A DNA stretch of 64,000 bases from Candidatus Rubrivivax defluviihabitans (GCA_016709385.1 JADJMW010000022.1:372001-436000); one strand, 5' to 3'; shown: positions 1-6,906, counted from the first letter of the stretch. Made by a program: numbers and translations. The notes: generated by a model from the letters alone, not told the origin.

Positions 1-347
1 GATATTCAAGGTATCAGCTGATTTACATATGCCCCACTGGCTCTGAGCCATGCGGGCAAGTATTTGCGACCATCGATCAGATGGTAAAGAAATAGCTTCT
101 CCTACTGCCCGTATCAAGTGCGGGATTCAGAAAGCTGAGTGTTCGCCTCCTAATTCTATTTAGTCGGCCCTGCAAATTCACTTCTCGCGCTCAGCCAGCC
201 CGAATGGCCAGAGTTGGGCGCGGCGCACTGAAGCCGACCCATCGGCCCACAGCCTGCCGCAGTGCAGTGACCGCGCCTGACACCGCGCTTCCCGCGGCAA
301 TGACGCTGATTTGCCCATACAGCGCCAGGCCGAACGGGGTCAAAGAT
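1..347. other. Stretch without a supportable gene
   Basis: I see no gene I can support here. Open frames exist on the minus strand across 156-548, but they read through the tRNA-Phe remnant that follows, a common source of spurious proteins. The stretch lies outside the left tRNA repeat, so it should belong to chromosome or to another integrated element. An intact tRNA-Phe gene would be expected to the left of the window. Confidence 0.4.
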
Positions 348-386
348 ATCCGCGTGTCGGTGGTTCGATTCCGCCCCAGGCCACCA
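348..386 (+). repeat. 39-bp tRNA-Phe 3'-end repeat, left attachment-site candidate
   Basis: This is the 3' part of a tRNA-Phe gene: the end of the anticodon stem, variable loop, T-arm (GGTTCGATTCC) and acceptor strand ending in CCA. No matching 5' half lies upstream, so it is not a functional tRNA. An identical 39-bp copy is at 10972-11010 in the same orientation. Tyrosine recombinases commonly integrate at tRNA 3' ends and leave such duplications, so I read the pair as the ends of a 10.6-kb island. Confidence 0.85.
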
Positions 387-410
387 ACCATCCCCGTCGA
401 AGCCCCCTGA

Positions 411-432
411 AGCCCGTCCATCGTGATGGGCT
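411..432 (+). terminator. Hairpin downstream of the tRNA-Phe 3' end
   Basis: An 8-bp stem (one G-U pair) starting AGCCC and closing GGGCT around a 6-nt loop follows the tRNA 3' repeat by about 25 bases. The T tract after it is weak. The position fits the terminator of the ancestral tRNA-Phe transcript. The left arm and the sequence before it recur at 12229-12267. Confidence 0.45.
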
Positions 433-544
433 TCGTCGTTTCCGGGGTCCGCGCATAGGTCTCGCCGGGGGCCCGCGAGGGTCGGTCGGGGTTCGGTGGC
501 GAATAAGTGCGGTCCGGAAGGGGTGTCGCCTGACCCCTGGTGTG

Positions 545-955
545 TCACTTACGGAAGCGGCCCTTCTCGCACCAGACGCGGAACTTCGCCTGCGAGAGCG
601 CGGGGTTCTCGTTTCTCTGCCGCTCAAAGTCGCCTTTGTAGAGTTCGGCGGCCTCCTGACACATCAGACTATTGAAGTCCTCCGTCGACAGGTCGAAGGT
701 GGCGATCCCGCTACGTCCCGTGTCGTGCGGAAAGTTCGTGGAATACAACGTGTAGATGTGATTGTCGGACCGGAGGTCAGGAGAGCAACCGGCGAGCATC
801 GCGAACACAGCCGCAGCGAGTGCCGCCCTGCCTCGTATACCCTGTATCGGAAGTTGCCCGCGAAATAGCTCATAGCCCCCGATTCGTTTCGCGACACTCC
901 TACTCGCGGTGGAATGGGGCTGAAATCGGGCTACCTTCGAGGAGTCGTGCCTCAT
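545..955 (-). CDS. Putative lipoprotein, hypothetical
   Basis: The C-terminal 95 residues look like a small exported protein: a hydrophobic stretch ends in a lipobox LAGC (cysteine near residue 57 from the chosen ATG), followed by a polar, aromatic-rich mature part ending in a basic tail. I do not recognise the family. The start is doubtful: the ATG used gives a long hydrophilic leader of about 43 residues before the hydrophobic core, unusual for a signal peptide, and no good start codon lies nearer. It overlaps the end of the upstream gene (stop at 900), so it is probably the last gene of a minus-strand operon. Base composition is AT-richer than the core chromosome. Confidence 0.5.
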   Translation of the reverse strand: MRHDSSKVARFQPHSTASRSVAKRIGGYELFRGQLPIQGIRGRAALAAAVFAMLAGCSPDLRSDNHIYTLYSTNFPHDTGRSGIATFDLSTEDFNSLMCQEAAELYKGDFERQRNENPALSQAKFRVWCEKGRFRK

Positions 956-1325
956 ACGGTGTCTCCATTTCCAAAATTCCCTCTGGATAACTCGCAAGAA
1001 TTTGTTTTAGCCAAACCGCATACTCACCAATTTCGCCTCGCGCCTGCTCCAACAGCGCGGGATACTGAGTTTGCAAGTTGTCCATAATCTCCTGTATGGA
1101 CTCACCGCGGACGAGCGGCCATCCTGGAAGGGATGCTAGTGGCGTTGACGTACTACCCATAATCTCAAACTCGTCTGCCGCGAAAAGTCTGTGTCGCCAC
1201 GCGCCCAAGCCCTCCTTGATGTAGCAGAGGAGTCGAAGTCGACCGTAGCCTGCCTCGTGCAAGGCCGAGACGGCTTCAATGAAACGTCGTGCTTGGCGTT
1301 CCGCAGCAGTAAGCGTCATGTTCAA
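900..1325 (-). CDS. Hypothetical protein, 141 aa
   Basis: A soluble protein without signal peptide or membrane segment and of unknown family. The N-terminal third is helical and charged, with Arg/Glu-rich heptads and the stretch YGRLRLLCYIKEG; the middle has GWPLVRGESIQEIMDN; the C-terminus is acidic. Amino-acid usage is that of a real protein rather than an antisense shadow. It begins 22 bases after the end of the HNH-like gene and overlaps the start region of the lipoprotein gene, so the minus-strand genes from 1948 to 545 look co-transcribed. No function can be assigned. Confidence 0.6.
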   Translation of the reverse strand: MNMTLTAAERQARRFIEAVSALHEAGYGRLRLLCYIKEGLGAWRHRLFAADEFEIMGSTSTPLASLPGWPLVRGESIQEIMDNLQTQYPALLEQARGEIGEYAVWLKQILASYPEGILEMETPYEARLLEGSPISAPFHRE

Positions 1326-1347
1326 TCTCTGGTCAAATGTCTACGAT

Positions 1348-1548
1348 TCAGGCGAGATGCCGCTCCCAATAGCAATCGGAACAAAGAACTTCGACATTTG
1401 CTGTGGAATCGTGACCTTCACGAGCCAGCGATACACTATGGTGAACTTTTCGGATTCCCTGCACGAAAGATGAACGATGCCGGCCCTCAAAAATATTCGC
1501 AGGTAAGGTTGCACTTGTTGTCCTATGTGAGAGACCTTCTCTCCCCAA
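1348..1548 (-). CDS. Short HNH-endonuclease-like protein
   Basis: The last 35 residues resemble the metal-binding core of HNH nucleases: VHHSVSLAREG followed by NVEVLCSDCYWERH, matching the family pattern HH..(P/S)L..GG...NV.LC.DCH...H. The first zinc-ribbon cysteine pair of a full HNH domain is missing and the protein is only 66 residues, so it may be the tail of a longer nuclease. It overlaps the end of the upstream gene (1523) by 26 bases in another frame, which allows either a separate start or a frame-shifted fusion with that gene. HNH domains of this kind are common in McrA-type restriction enzymes; a defence role is inference. Confidence 0.5.
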   Translation of the reverse strand: MGREGLSHRTTSATLPANIFEGRHRSSFVQGIRKVHHSVSLAREGHDSTANVEVLCSDCYWERHLA

Positions 1549-1948
1549 CGATGAAGGTCTTGGTTCCGTCGCGGATGATCTTGCCCACGAACACTGCGTC
1601 GTCGTCTATGTATTTCACCTTTCGCGGAGTCGCATTTTCGTTCACCGCGTGAATGATGAGGAAGGCTGCAACGCCTTTATTGCTCTGCTCTGCATGCCTC
1701 AACCAGCGCTCTTGGTTCTTGACTCCAATTGGGCTTGACCACTCGGAATCTAATACGAGTGCAGTGACAGTCCTTTTTTCCTTATCAAACTCGGTGTGAT
1801 CGCGCCAACCAGTGAATACGGGAAAACCGAGCTTCTTGGAGAAACCACCCCATTCATTGAGACTATTGACCGCTCGCTGTTCGCCCGTAGGAGTAAGCGT
1901 ATAGGCCTGCAGTTGCGACCACATCTGCTTCATTGAAGTAGTTGACAT
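1523..1948 (-). CDS. Hypothetical protein preceding the HNH-like gene
   Basis: A 141-residue soluble protein of unknown family. It contains alternating hydrophobic strands (TVTALVLDSEW, GVAAFLIIHAVN, DAVFVGKIIRDG) that suggest a compact alpha/beta or beta-rich domain. The start at 1948 has a GGAG 6 bases upstream; an in-frame ATG at 1960 is the alternative. The gene runs into the HNH-like reading frame with a 26-base overlap, so the two could be one original protein split by a frameshift, with an unknown N-terminal domain and an HNH tail. It is AT-richer than the core genome. Confidence 0.6.
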   Translation of the reverse strand: MSTTSMKQMWSQLQAYTLTPTGEQRAVNSLNEWGGFSKKLGFPVFTGWRDHTEFDKEKRTVTALVLDSEWSSPIGVKNQERWLRHAEQSNKGVAAFLIIHAVNENATPRKVKYIDDDAVFVGKIIRDGTKTFIVGERRSLT

Positions 1949-1960
1949 TCGCGTCTCCAT

Positions 1961-2306
1961 GGGGCAGCCGTGCGTGTTCTGTGCGACCTAGACATTCCAG
2001 TTAGCCAGTACTCTGCCGCGCGGCGCCGAGTTTCAGCATGAAGTCCGTTGCCGAAACCTGCATGATTGCGATCGACTTGAGGCCGATTTCCGACGGTGAG
2101 AGCTCGAAAGAGCAAATTGAACTGGATTCAGTTCTTGGTGGTTCTAAAAGCGCATCCGATGGCCACCGAGGATTCATTTCGCGCTCGCCGGGAGCGTGCT
2201 CTCAGATCGCTGATTGGATGAATGTCTCACTTTGACCTCGGCGTGAGAGCGCGTCAATGAAAGAGCCCTCGCGACGGTGGACTTTCTCGTGTGGCGACCG
2301 CCGGCA
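1961..2306. other. Intergenic stretch, no supportable gene
   Basis: It lies between the divergent region of the minus-strand operon and the end of the H-NS-like gene. A 65-codon plus-strand frame (2038-2235) has no recognisable features and no good ribosome binding site. The promoter of the 1948-545 operon should lie in the first 100 bases, but I cannot point to clear boxes. Confidence 0.3.
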
Positions 2307-2609
2307 CTACGCCGTGATGAGGAACGCTTCCCTGTCCTTACCGGCGATCCAATTGGGCGCGACGCCGCGGCCCGTCCAGGTCTTGCCTGTTTCGGGGTCC
2401 CGGTACTTGGGCGCCACCTTCTGACCCTTGTCCCGGCCGGCCAACTTCCCCGACGCGCGGCCTTCCGATAGGTCGGCGGCGGTCAAGCCGTGCTCGGTCA
2501 TCAAGGCGCGCACCTTGGCGATGCCGTCGGCCTTGGCCTGACGTTGCGCTTCGGTGATTTGTCGATCCAGAGCTTCCTTCTGGGCGATCAGTTCTTGCAA
2601 GGTGGCCAT
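2307..2609 (-). CDS. H-NS family nucleoid-associated protein
   Basis: A 100-residue H-NS-like protein. Residues 1-35 form a coiled-coil oligomerisation helix (LQELIAQKEALDRQI). The C-terminus has the H-NS DNA-binding signature: KYRDPETGKTWTGRG followed by APNWI, the loop that inserts into the minor groove of AT-rich DNA. Such short Bv3F/HvrA-type proteins are common in Burkholderiales and are often carried on mobile elements, where they silence horizontally acquired AT-rich DNA. The gene is single, and its own neighbourhood is the AT-rich part of the island. Function in nucleoid binding is secure from the motif; its target genes are not known. Confidence 0.9.
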   Translation of the reverse strand: MATLQELIAQKEALDRQITEAQRQAKADGIAKVRALMTEHGLTAADLSEGRASGKLAGRDKGQKVAPKYRDPETGKTWTGRGVAPNWIAGKDREAFLITA

Positions 2610-2906
2610 ATTGGTTTCTATTGAAGTTATGTGCTAGGGATCAAGAATAGTGCAAAGAAGAGGTAGTTATAAGGGCCAGAATTTTCATCAACCTGTGCTG
2701 GGTGCTTGCCGGTAAGGCTCCACTTGTATCGGGCTAACAAATTAGCCTGCTGCCCCAGCAAATCACCAGAAGGTTACCCTGGAAATCTCTTTTCAAATCA
2801 ACTCTTGGCAGAGAGGGCCTTGAGAAGGCTCGATTGCATTTGTGCGCATTGCATGCACCTGCAGACTGCGTGACGGATTGAAGGCGTTGCAGGCGCAGAT
2901 GGACTG

Positions 2907-3197
2907 CTATTCGTAACTCACGGCGTCTAGCTTTGGTTTGTAGCATGACGAAAAGTCGACTGCCTTAAGGCACTCAGCGATGCCCTGTGTCTGCCTGTCT
3001 ATAAAGTATTGCTTGTCATGCTTCGGATTAATTACGACCAAACTGGCTGCTGTTCTTTCCACGGTTGCGGCCATTTGTCTGACTGCCTCTTTCGCAGCTG
3101 CCCGATCCTTATTGCTCATGGAGGAATCTTTGTCGCCGCAGCCAGATAAGCCGATCGTCAGCGCAGCACTGATAACAATAAGTCGATTCATACGCAT
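2907..3197 (-). CDS. Small lipoprotein, hypothetical
   Basis: A 96-residue protein starting MRMNRLIVISAALTIG with a lipobox LSGC at about residue 20, so it is an exported lipoprotein after signal peptidase II cleavage. The mature part is charged and ends with two cysteines (ECLKAVDFSSCYK) that could form a disulfide. No family is recognised. An AGGA motif sits 8 bases before the ATG at 3197. The gene is AT-richer than core genes and lies alone between the H-NS-like gene and the membrane-protein pair. Confidence 0.7.
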   Translation of the reverse strand: MRMNRLIVISAALTIGLSGCGDKDSSMSNKDRAAAKEAVRQMAATVERTAASLVVINPKHDKQYFIDRQTQGIAECLKAVDFSSCYKPKLDAVSYE

Positions 3198-3233
3198 ATT
3201 AGCTTCCTGATAACTTTATGGCAAGAGAATAGC

Positions 3234-3744
3234 TCATGCAAGCAGTTTGTCTTTTGCAGCTTGATACTCTGCATCAGATAATGCTCCTTGTCGACGAAGT
3301 TCGTTTAGTCTCGTGATTTGAGTCGAGAGGTCAGACTGCTGATCAGATGCTGGCGCAGTTGATCGTTTAGTACTTTTTGATGCCGCTTTTGCAAGCGCGT
3401 CCTCTGGCGACTGGGCCTCTAGATCCTGAGACTTCAAATAGCCTTGCTTCTCCAGTGCCGCGCGTAAGAGCCCATTTCCTGCGAAGCCGAATATCAGTCC
3501 TGCAGGCAGATGGTAAAAAGAACTGCGCCAAGAGCGCACCGACGGCACCGTTGCCTCCGATATTTGACAAAACCGAATCCATGCCAGCTGCGATCATTCC
3601 CCATGGGAATAGTACAGCAGCAAGCCACCATATCTTGTGCATCAGAGACCAGATCAAAGGAAAGAAAAAGCCTCCAGCGGAAAAGCCGTTCTTGACAGCC
3701 TTCGCTCCAAATACTTTGTGTTCGTAGACTGCATATGTTGTCAT
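3234..3744 (-). pseudogene. DUF2628-like membrane protein with C-terminal SHOCT-type motif, frame-shifted
   Basis: The N-terminal half (3744 down to about 3520) has a DUF2628-like pattern: GGFFFPLIWSLMHKIWW followed by a hydrophobic segment. The rest (about 3520 to 3234), in another frame, gives IFGFAGNGLLRAALEKQGY and ends in a SHOCT-type tail, LNELRRQGALSDAEYQAAK. Together they make one sensible protein of about 170 residues if one base is removed from the run of five A (plus strand 3515-3519). It is therefore a recent frameshift or a sequencing error. The start overlaps the stop of the upstream gene by 4 bases (ATGA), so the two are translationally coupled. SHOCT motifs are usually oligomerisation or membrane-association elements. 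Confidence 0.75.
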
Positions 3745-4001
3745 GTCTTAAGCCTCCTTGCCGACATGTGTTTCAGTTGAATGACGACTGGTGTTCCACA
3801 TTTTCGCGCCTCGATTCCAAGCTCTTGGAGATTCGGACTGATGTAGTCGTCGAAGGCTGAACCAATTGACTGAACACGATGCCCAGTCAATTCTTCTAGC
3901 TTCCGCAGAGAAATTTCTGTTGGTAGAACCAGTCGCTTCTTTTCGACTGCATGCGTAATTGCTGCTACGGTGTCATGTCCACAGTCACTGAGTCTGGTCA
4001 T
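3741..4001 (-). CDS. Hypothetical protein, 86 aa
   Basis: A small soluble protein with no recognised family. The sequence RLVLPTEISLRKLEELTGHRV followed by IGSAFDDYIS looks like a folded alpha/beta domain, and the C-terminus is strongly basic. It is the first gene of a two-gene operon: its TGA overlaps the ATG of the membrane protein gene (ATGA at 3741-3744). Co-translation suggests a joint function with the membrane partner. Confidence 0.6.
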   Translation of the reverse strand: MTRLSDCGHDTVAAITHAVEKKRLVLPTEISLRKLEELTGHRVQSIGSAFDDYISPNLQELGIEARKCGTPVVIQLKHMSARRLKT

Positions 4002-4451
4002 CTGTGCATATTCCTATGATAAATGCAGTCTCCACGGAGAACTCGTCTGCTTGGGCTGGCCGGGGACCGCACCGAGAATACTCCACTTTCGCCGAGCAAG
4101 GGGGTTTGGTTGTGGGGCCTACGGCAATATGGCCATACCGCTTTCGTCGAGTCTTGTCGTCCCATATCGACTTTGCAACATGTGTAGTTCCATTAGTGAC
4201 CCTGCTGACCAGACGCTTTCCCTTTTGCTTAGCTCCGAAATAGACCGACTATGTGAGAAGGATGGCTTTTGCCGCGCGGAGGCCTCTGAGCGCAGCGGAT
4301 CGACTGTCGCCCGGCAGCCCACCGGCGTCAATGCGTTCAGCGAACTTGTTCTGCACGTGGGCAAGGCTTTGTGTCGCCGGGTTGATGTAGGACAACTTCA
4401 TGGGCGCCGGTCGAACGCCCACCTCATCCCCAGTCTCTTCTCTCCGCCAAG
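4002..4451. other. Intergenic stretch of the island
   Basis: Apart from the possible 50-residue gene at 4249-4401 nothing can be supported. Composition changes here from AT-richer (left) to GC-rich (right), so this may be the junction between two parts of the island with different histories. Confidence 0.3.
4249..4401 (-). CDS. Possible small protein, 50 aa
   Basis: An open frame begins MKLSYINPATQSLAHVQNKF and ends RGLRAAKAILLT. The residue mix and the helical, amphipathic pattern look like a real small protein or the tail of one. The ribosome binding site is weak and I recognise no family. It is the only candidate in the stretch 4002-4509. Confidence 0.35.
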   Translation of the reverse strand: MKLSYINPATQSLAHVQNKFAERIDAGGLPGDSRSAALRGLRAAKAILLT

Positions 4452-4487
4452 GCGCCCTCGGAGGAATCCCTGGGCGCTTCTTCTTTT
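4452..4487 (+). terminator. Rho-independent terminator-like hairpin 1 of a repeated type
   Basis: GCGCCC pairs with GGGCGC around a 14-nt loop, followed by a T-rich tract at 4478-4487. Nearly the same hairpin recurs at 4742-4775, and the loop sequences are similar (TCGGAG and AATCCC). Each is followed within about 25 bases by an ATG. Confidence 0.65.
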
Positions 4488-4509
4488 CCGCTGCGCCAAG
4501 GAGATTGTC

Positions 4510-4704
4510 ATGATGACCTCGTCAAACATTGGCTGCCGGGCTCGGCGTCGAGTCGGAGAGCCTGGAAGCATTTCAAATCGAGAAAGTCAGCGCCCACTCG
4601 CTGAAGGCCGCCCCGCGAGCAAGCTCTGTCTGTCGACGCCGGAAGTCGGCGTCGCCCCGGTGCTGGGCCTGGCGATCGGCTCCTCGCGCCGAAATTCCGA
4701 ATGA
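4510..4704 (+). CDS. Possible small basic protein, 64 aa
   Basis: An ATG doublet at 4510/4513 follows AAGGAGA at a good distance. The product is basic and rich in Ser and Arg, with no recognised family. A different frame across the same stretch also gives a plausible protein segment, so the true frame is uncertain. Its place between two similar hairpins matches the one-gene-per-hairpin layout of the following genes. Confidence 0.35.
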   Translation: MMTSSNIGCRARRRVGEPGSISNRESQRPLAEGRPASKLCLSTPEVGVAPVLGLAIGSSRRNSE

Positions 4705-4741
4705 GATTGACATCTGATCCGCATCAACTCACCCACCCACA

Positions 4742-4775
4742 GCGCCCTCGGAGAAATCCCGGGGCGCTTTCTTTT
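4742..4775 (+). terminator. Rho-independent terminator-like hairpin 2
   Basis: GCGCCC pairs with GGGCGC and is followed by TTTCTTTT at 4768-4775. It separates the possible small gene at 4510 from the membrane protein gene at 4789, which has GGAG just after the T tract. It is closely similar to the hairpin at 4452-4487. Confidence 0.7.
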
Positions 4776-4788
4776 GGAGATTCGATTT

Positions 4789-5202
4789 ATGCCCCGACCG
4801 CGACGCCACGCCCGGAAGCCGCTCATCGACTTCTCGGGCACCCAGAAAACCATCGACATCCTGCGCAACGGAAACGTGGGCCTGCATCGATTCCAGGATC
4901 GGATCGATGATGAAGAGGAGAGCGCCGCCCACGACGCCGAGGTTCAGCGCCGCCGGAACGACGCCAATCTCTTGACCGTCGGTGATCCCCGACGCAATGA
5001 GGCCGAGAGGCAGCTGGATTTCCTGACCGGCAAGCCGTACCTCGCCTGGAGGAAGGTGAAACTGTTTCCCCGGAAGGCCTGGCGTCGGGTTCGCGCCGAG
5101 CTGTTCCTGGCTCTCCTGATTCCGCTGCAATTGCTGCTCATCGCGGTCTGCAACGTCGTCGGCTTCCTCCTGCTGTGGTGGCTGCTGTTCGGCTTCTTCT
5201 GA
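4789..5202 (+). CDS. Hypothetical protein with C-terminal membrane segment(s), 137 aa
   Basis: The ATG at 4789 follows GGAG by about 9 bases. Residues 1-95 are hydrophilic and basic, with many Arg and an acidic patch (DDEEESAAHDAE). Residues 105-137 are almost wholly hydrophobic (LFLALLIPLQLLLIAV, then FLLLWWLLFGFF), giving one or two membrane helices at the very end. This topology, a cytoplasmic domain with a tail anchor, is seen in small plasmid and phage proteins. Family unknown. A terminator-like hairpin follows at 5229. Confidence 0.65.
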   Translation: MPRPRRHARKPLIDFSGTQKTIDILRNGNVGLHRFQDRIDDEEESAAHDAEVQRRRNDANLLTVGDPRRNEAERQLDFLTGKPYLAWRKVKLFPRKAWRRVRAELFLALLIPLQLLLIAVCNVVGFLLLWWLLFGFF

Positions 5203-5228
5203 TTCAAGCAATAGTTTTCACCGTGGAG

Positions 5229-5253
5229 GCGCCCCTGAGGCGCTATTTTTTTT
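5229..5253 (+). terminator. Rho-independent terminator
   Basis: GCGCC pairs with GGCGC around a 5-nt loop, followed almost directly by eight T residues (5246-5253). It ends the gene at 4789-5202. Confidence 0.8.
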
Positions 5254-5363
5254 GTCTGCGCCGTCTTTCGTCGCCAAAGCAACTGCGATTGAATGGGTAT
5301 CTTATTTGAAGGGCTCCATTCCCCTTCAGTTTCCATTTCTAACCCACAACCAGGAGTATTTAT

Positions 5364-5861
5364 ATGTCCGATATTGAAACCCCTGTCGAATCACCCACCG
5401 ATATCCCCGAAGAAGTCCCCGAAGTCGACCCCATCCAGACGATCTACGAAGGTCAGTCCGAATCCCTGTCCGGTCGGTCCACTCTGACTTTCTCGGTCGG
5501 CCGTCATCCGGACACCGGCGCCCTGCACCTGCGCATCGTGGGCAACACGGGCGGGGGAATGTGGTGCGACGAGTGGATTCCCGGCTCTGAGATCGACGCC
5601 GTCGTCATCGGAGACCCGGAACTGACTTCGCGGTCATTCCAGGTGCTCAAGCCGGGCCGCAGCACCAATACGGCCGGATTCGTGATGGCCGCCGTCAAGT
5701 CAATGGGCCTGATCCGCAACAACGCGGAAAACACCCGGCTCCACGAGCTCGTGCCCACCGAGACCTTCGAGAAGGTGGTCACGGCGCTCATGGACGAAGA
5801 GTCGGCGACGACGAAGACAGCCGGCGGCAAGGCGGGGCGCCGCAAGGCGAAGGAGGCCTGA
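5364..5861 (+). CDS. Hypothetical island protein, 165 aa
   Basis: A soluble protein. The N-terminus (residues 1-30) is acidic and Pro-rich; the middle (about 40-120) looks like a folded beta-rich domain (LTFSVGRHPDTGALHLRIVG, then WIPGSEIDAVVIG); the C-terminus is a basic Lys/Arg/Ala tail (KTAGGKAGRRKAKEA). Basic tails like this suggest nucleic-acid contact, but this is inference. AGGAG precedes the ATG. GGAGG inside its last codons serves the next, very small gene, so it heads a compact operon of three genes (5364-6210). Confidence 0.75.
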   Translation: MSDIETPVESPTDIPEEVPEVDPIQTIYEGQSESLSGRSTLTFSVGRHPDTGALHLRIVGNTGGGMWCDEWIPGSEIDAVVIGDPELTSRSFQVLKPGRSTNTAGFVMAAVKSMGLIRNNAENTRLHELVPTETFEKVVTALMDEESATTKTAGGKAGRRKAKEA

Positions 5862-5862
5862 C

Positions 5863-6042
5863 TTGTCCACCGGCATCACCGCCGCGCTGGTCGCCGCCGC
5901 CGTCCTGGGCCTGTGGTTCTCGACCACGCGCGGAATGTCCATCGCCGCGGTGGCCGCCCTGACCCTGCTCCACCCCTGGCTGGTCGTGCCGATCCTGATC
6001 GCTTCGGCCGCCGCCTTCCATCGCTTTCGCATACGCAAGTAA
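5863..6042 (+). CDS. Small two-helix membrane protein, 59 aa
   Basis: It starts with TTG one base after the previous stop, with GGAGG 6 bases upstream inside the previous gene. The product has two hydrophobic helices (ITAALVAAAVLGLWF and WLVVPILIASAAA) separated by a short loop and ends in a basic tail (FHRFRIRK), which puts the C-terminus in the cytoplasm. Its size and coupling suggest a genuine small membrane protein. Function unknown. Confidence 0.6.
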   Translation: MSTGITAALVAAAVLGLWFSTTRGMSIAAVAALTLLHPWLVVPILIASAAAFHRFRIRK

Positions 6043-6060
6043 CCCTGAAAGGAAATCACC

Positions 6061-6210
6061 GTGAACTTCACCGACTGCATCACCTTCGCCCTGCACCGCG
6101 CGCAAGACCGCGACGTGCCTTCCTATCTGCTGCCCCTCACGATCGCCGATGAGGCCGCTCTGCTGGCGGGACTCGATAGCGACCGCAGGGGCACCCCGGC
6201 CCGGCGCTGA
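6061..6210 (+). CDS. Small hypothetical protein, 49 aa
   Basis: A GTG start at 6061 is preceded by AAAGGA. The product begins MNFTDCITFALHRAQDR and has a short amphipathic helical core with an acidic patch (IADEAALLAGLDSD) and a basic end. No family is recognised. It follows the two-helix membrane protein by 18 bases in the same direction and looks like the third gene of the operon. Confidence 0.5.
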   Translation: MNFTDCITFALHRAQDRDVPSYLLPLTIADEAALLAGLDSDRRGTPARR

Positions 6211-6360
6211 GGGCCACCCCCTCACCCCGCCCCGCCCGGGCCCGCCTCGGGCCCATACGGCCCGCCCTCGGGCACCCCTCCCCGGCCCCGCGCCACTCTC
6301 CGCCACTCGGCTGACCCCGGCCCCGGCCTCACGGCCAACCGGCCACCGACCCCCGACGCA
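6211..6360. other. C-rich low-complexity tract
   Basis: About 150 bases in which C greatly exceeds G on the plus strand, with repeated CCCC and GGGCCC-type words. No reading frame here looks coding. A C-rich, G-poor transcript favours Rho loading, so this could be a Rho-dependent termination region for the preceding operon. Confidence 0.5.
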
Positions 6361-6432
6361 TTGAATTCATCAGCTTCACCGCTGAGGGAAACGTGCGTCC
6401 GGGCGTCGGCCAACTTCATCGAAAGGAATCCC

Positions 6433-6846
6433 ATGCGTATCTTGACCACCGCCGCCCAGGTTCGCCGCATCGCCGGCATCGAAGGCCCCGGCGACTTTCC
6501 CGACTACCCCTACGGCGACCCCATCCCGCGTGAAGTCGGTCAGGCGCTGCTCGACGGCATCGCCGACGTCGCCTGGCCCGCCGATCGCGATTGCCTCAAC
6601 GACGATGGCGGATTCGCGATCGTGTTCGACAGCCCGGATGAGTTCGAGATGCCCATATTCGGACTGCCCGCCGTCACGCTGATGGAAGACATCCGACGCA
6701 TCCAATGCCGGGGCGAAACCTGGTGGCTGTGCACGGCCCTGGCCAACAACGAAACGGGCATCGACTGGGCCTTTCGCGAGAGCGTGGCGCCGCCTCGGGT
6801 GCTCGCGAAGCTGATGGAGCAGCACGCGATGCTGGGCGCGGGCTGA
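6433..6846 (+). CDS. Hypothetical island protein, 137 aa
   Basis: The ATG at 6433 follows GAAAGGAA at a good distance. The protein is acidic and soluble, with a helix-turn start (RILTTAAQVRRIAGIEG), DYPYGDPIPREVGQALLDGI, a beta-rich middle (GFAIVFDSPDEFEM) and a C-terminal helix. I do not recognise the family. A strong terminator follows (6862-6895), and the next gene is an antirestriction protein, so it belongs to the same accessory set. Confidence 0.65.
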   Translation: MRILTTAAQVRRIAGIEGPGDFPDYPYGDPIPREVGQALLDGIADVAWPADRDCLNDDGGFAIVFDSPDEFEMPIFGLPAVTLMEDIRRIQCRGETWWLCTALANNETGIDWAFRESVAPPRVLAKLMEQHAMLGAG

Positions 6847-6861
6847 TCGTTCGTCATCACG

Positions 6862-6895
6862 GGGTCGCGCCTTCGGGTGCGGCCCTCTTTTTTTT
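6862..6895 (+). terminator. Rho-independent terminator with UUCG tetraloop
   Basis: A 10-bp stem (two G-U pairs) closed by a TTCG loop is followed by a T tract to 6895. It is among the strongest terminators in the window and separates the gene at 6433 from ardB. Confidence 0.85.
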
Positions 6896-6906
6896 CGGAG
6901 ATCCTC

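Noticed and set aside
156..627. Minus-strand frames containing PGAESNHRHADI or WGGIEPPTRG
   Set aside because: These are translations of the tRNA-Phe remnant, a well-known source of false proteins. The same phrase appears at 10883-11299 over the other copy.
2038..2235. 65-codon plus-strand frame
   Set aside because: No ribosome binding site, no recognisable domain and no conserved neighbour arrangement.
3970..4509. Upstream extension of the plus-strand frame ending at 4704
   Set aside because: Only the part after the ribosome site at 4498-4504 is plausible; the earlier 180 codons show no family and overlap genes or candidates on the other strand.
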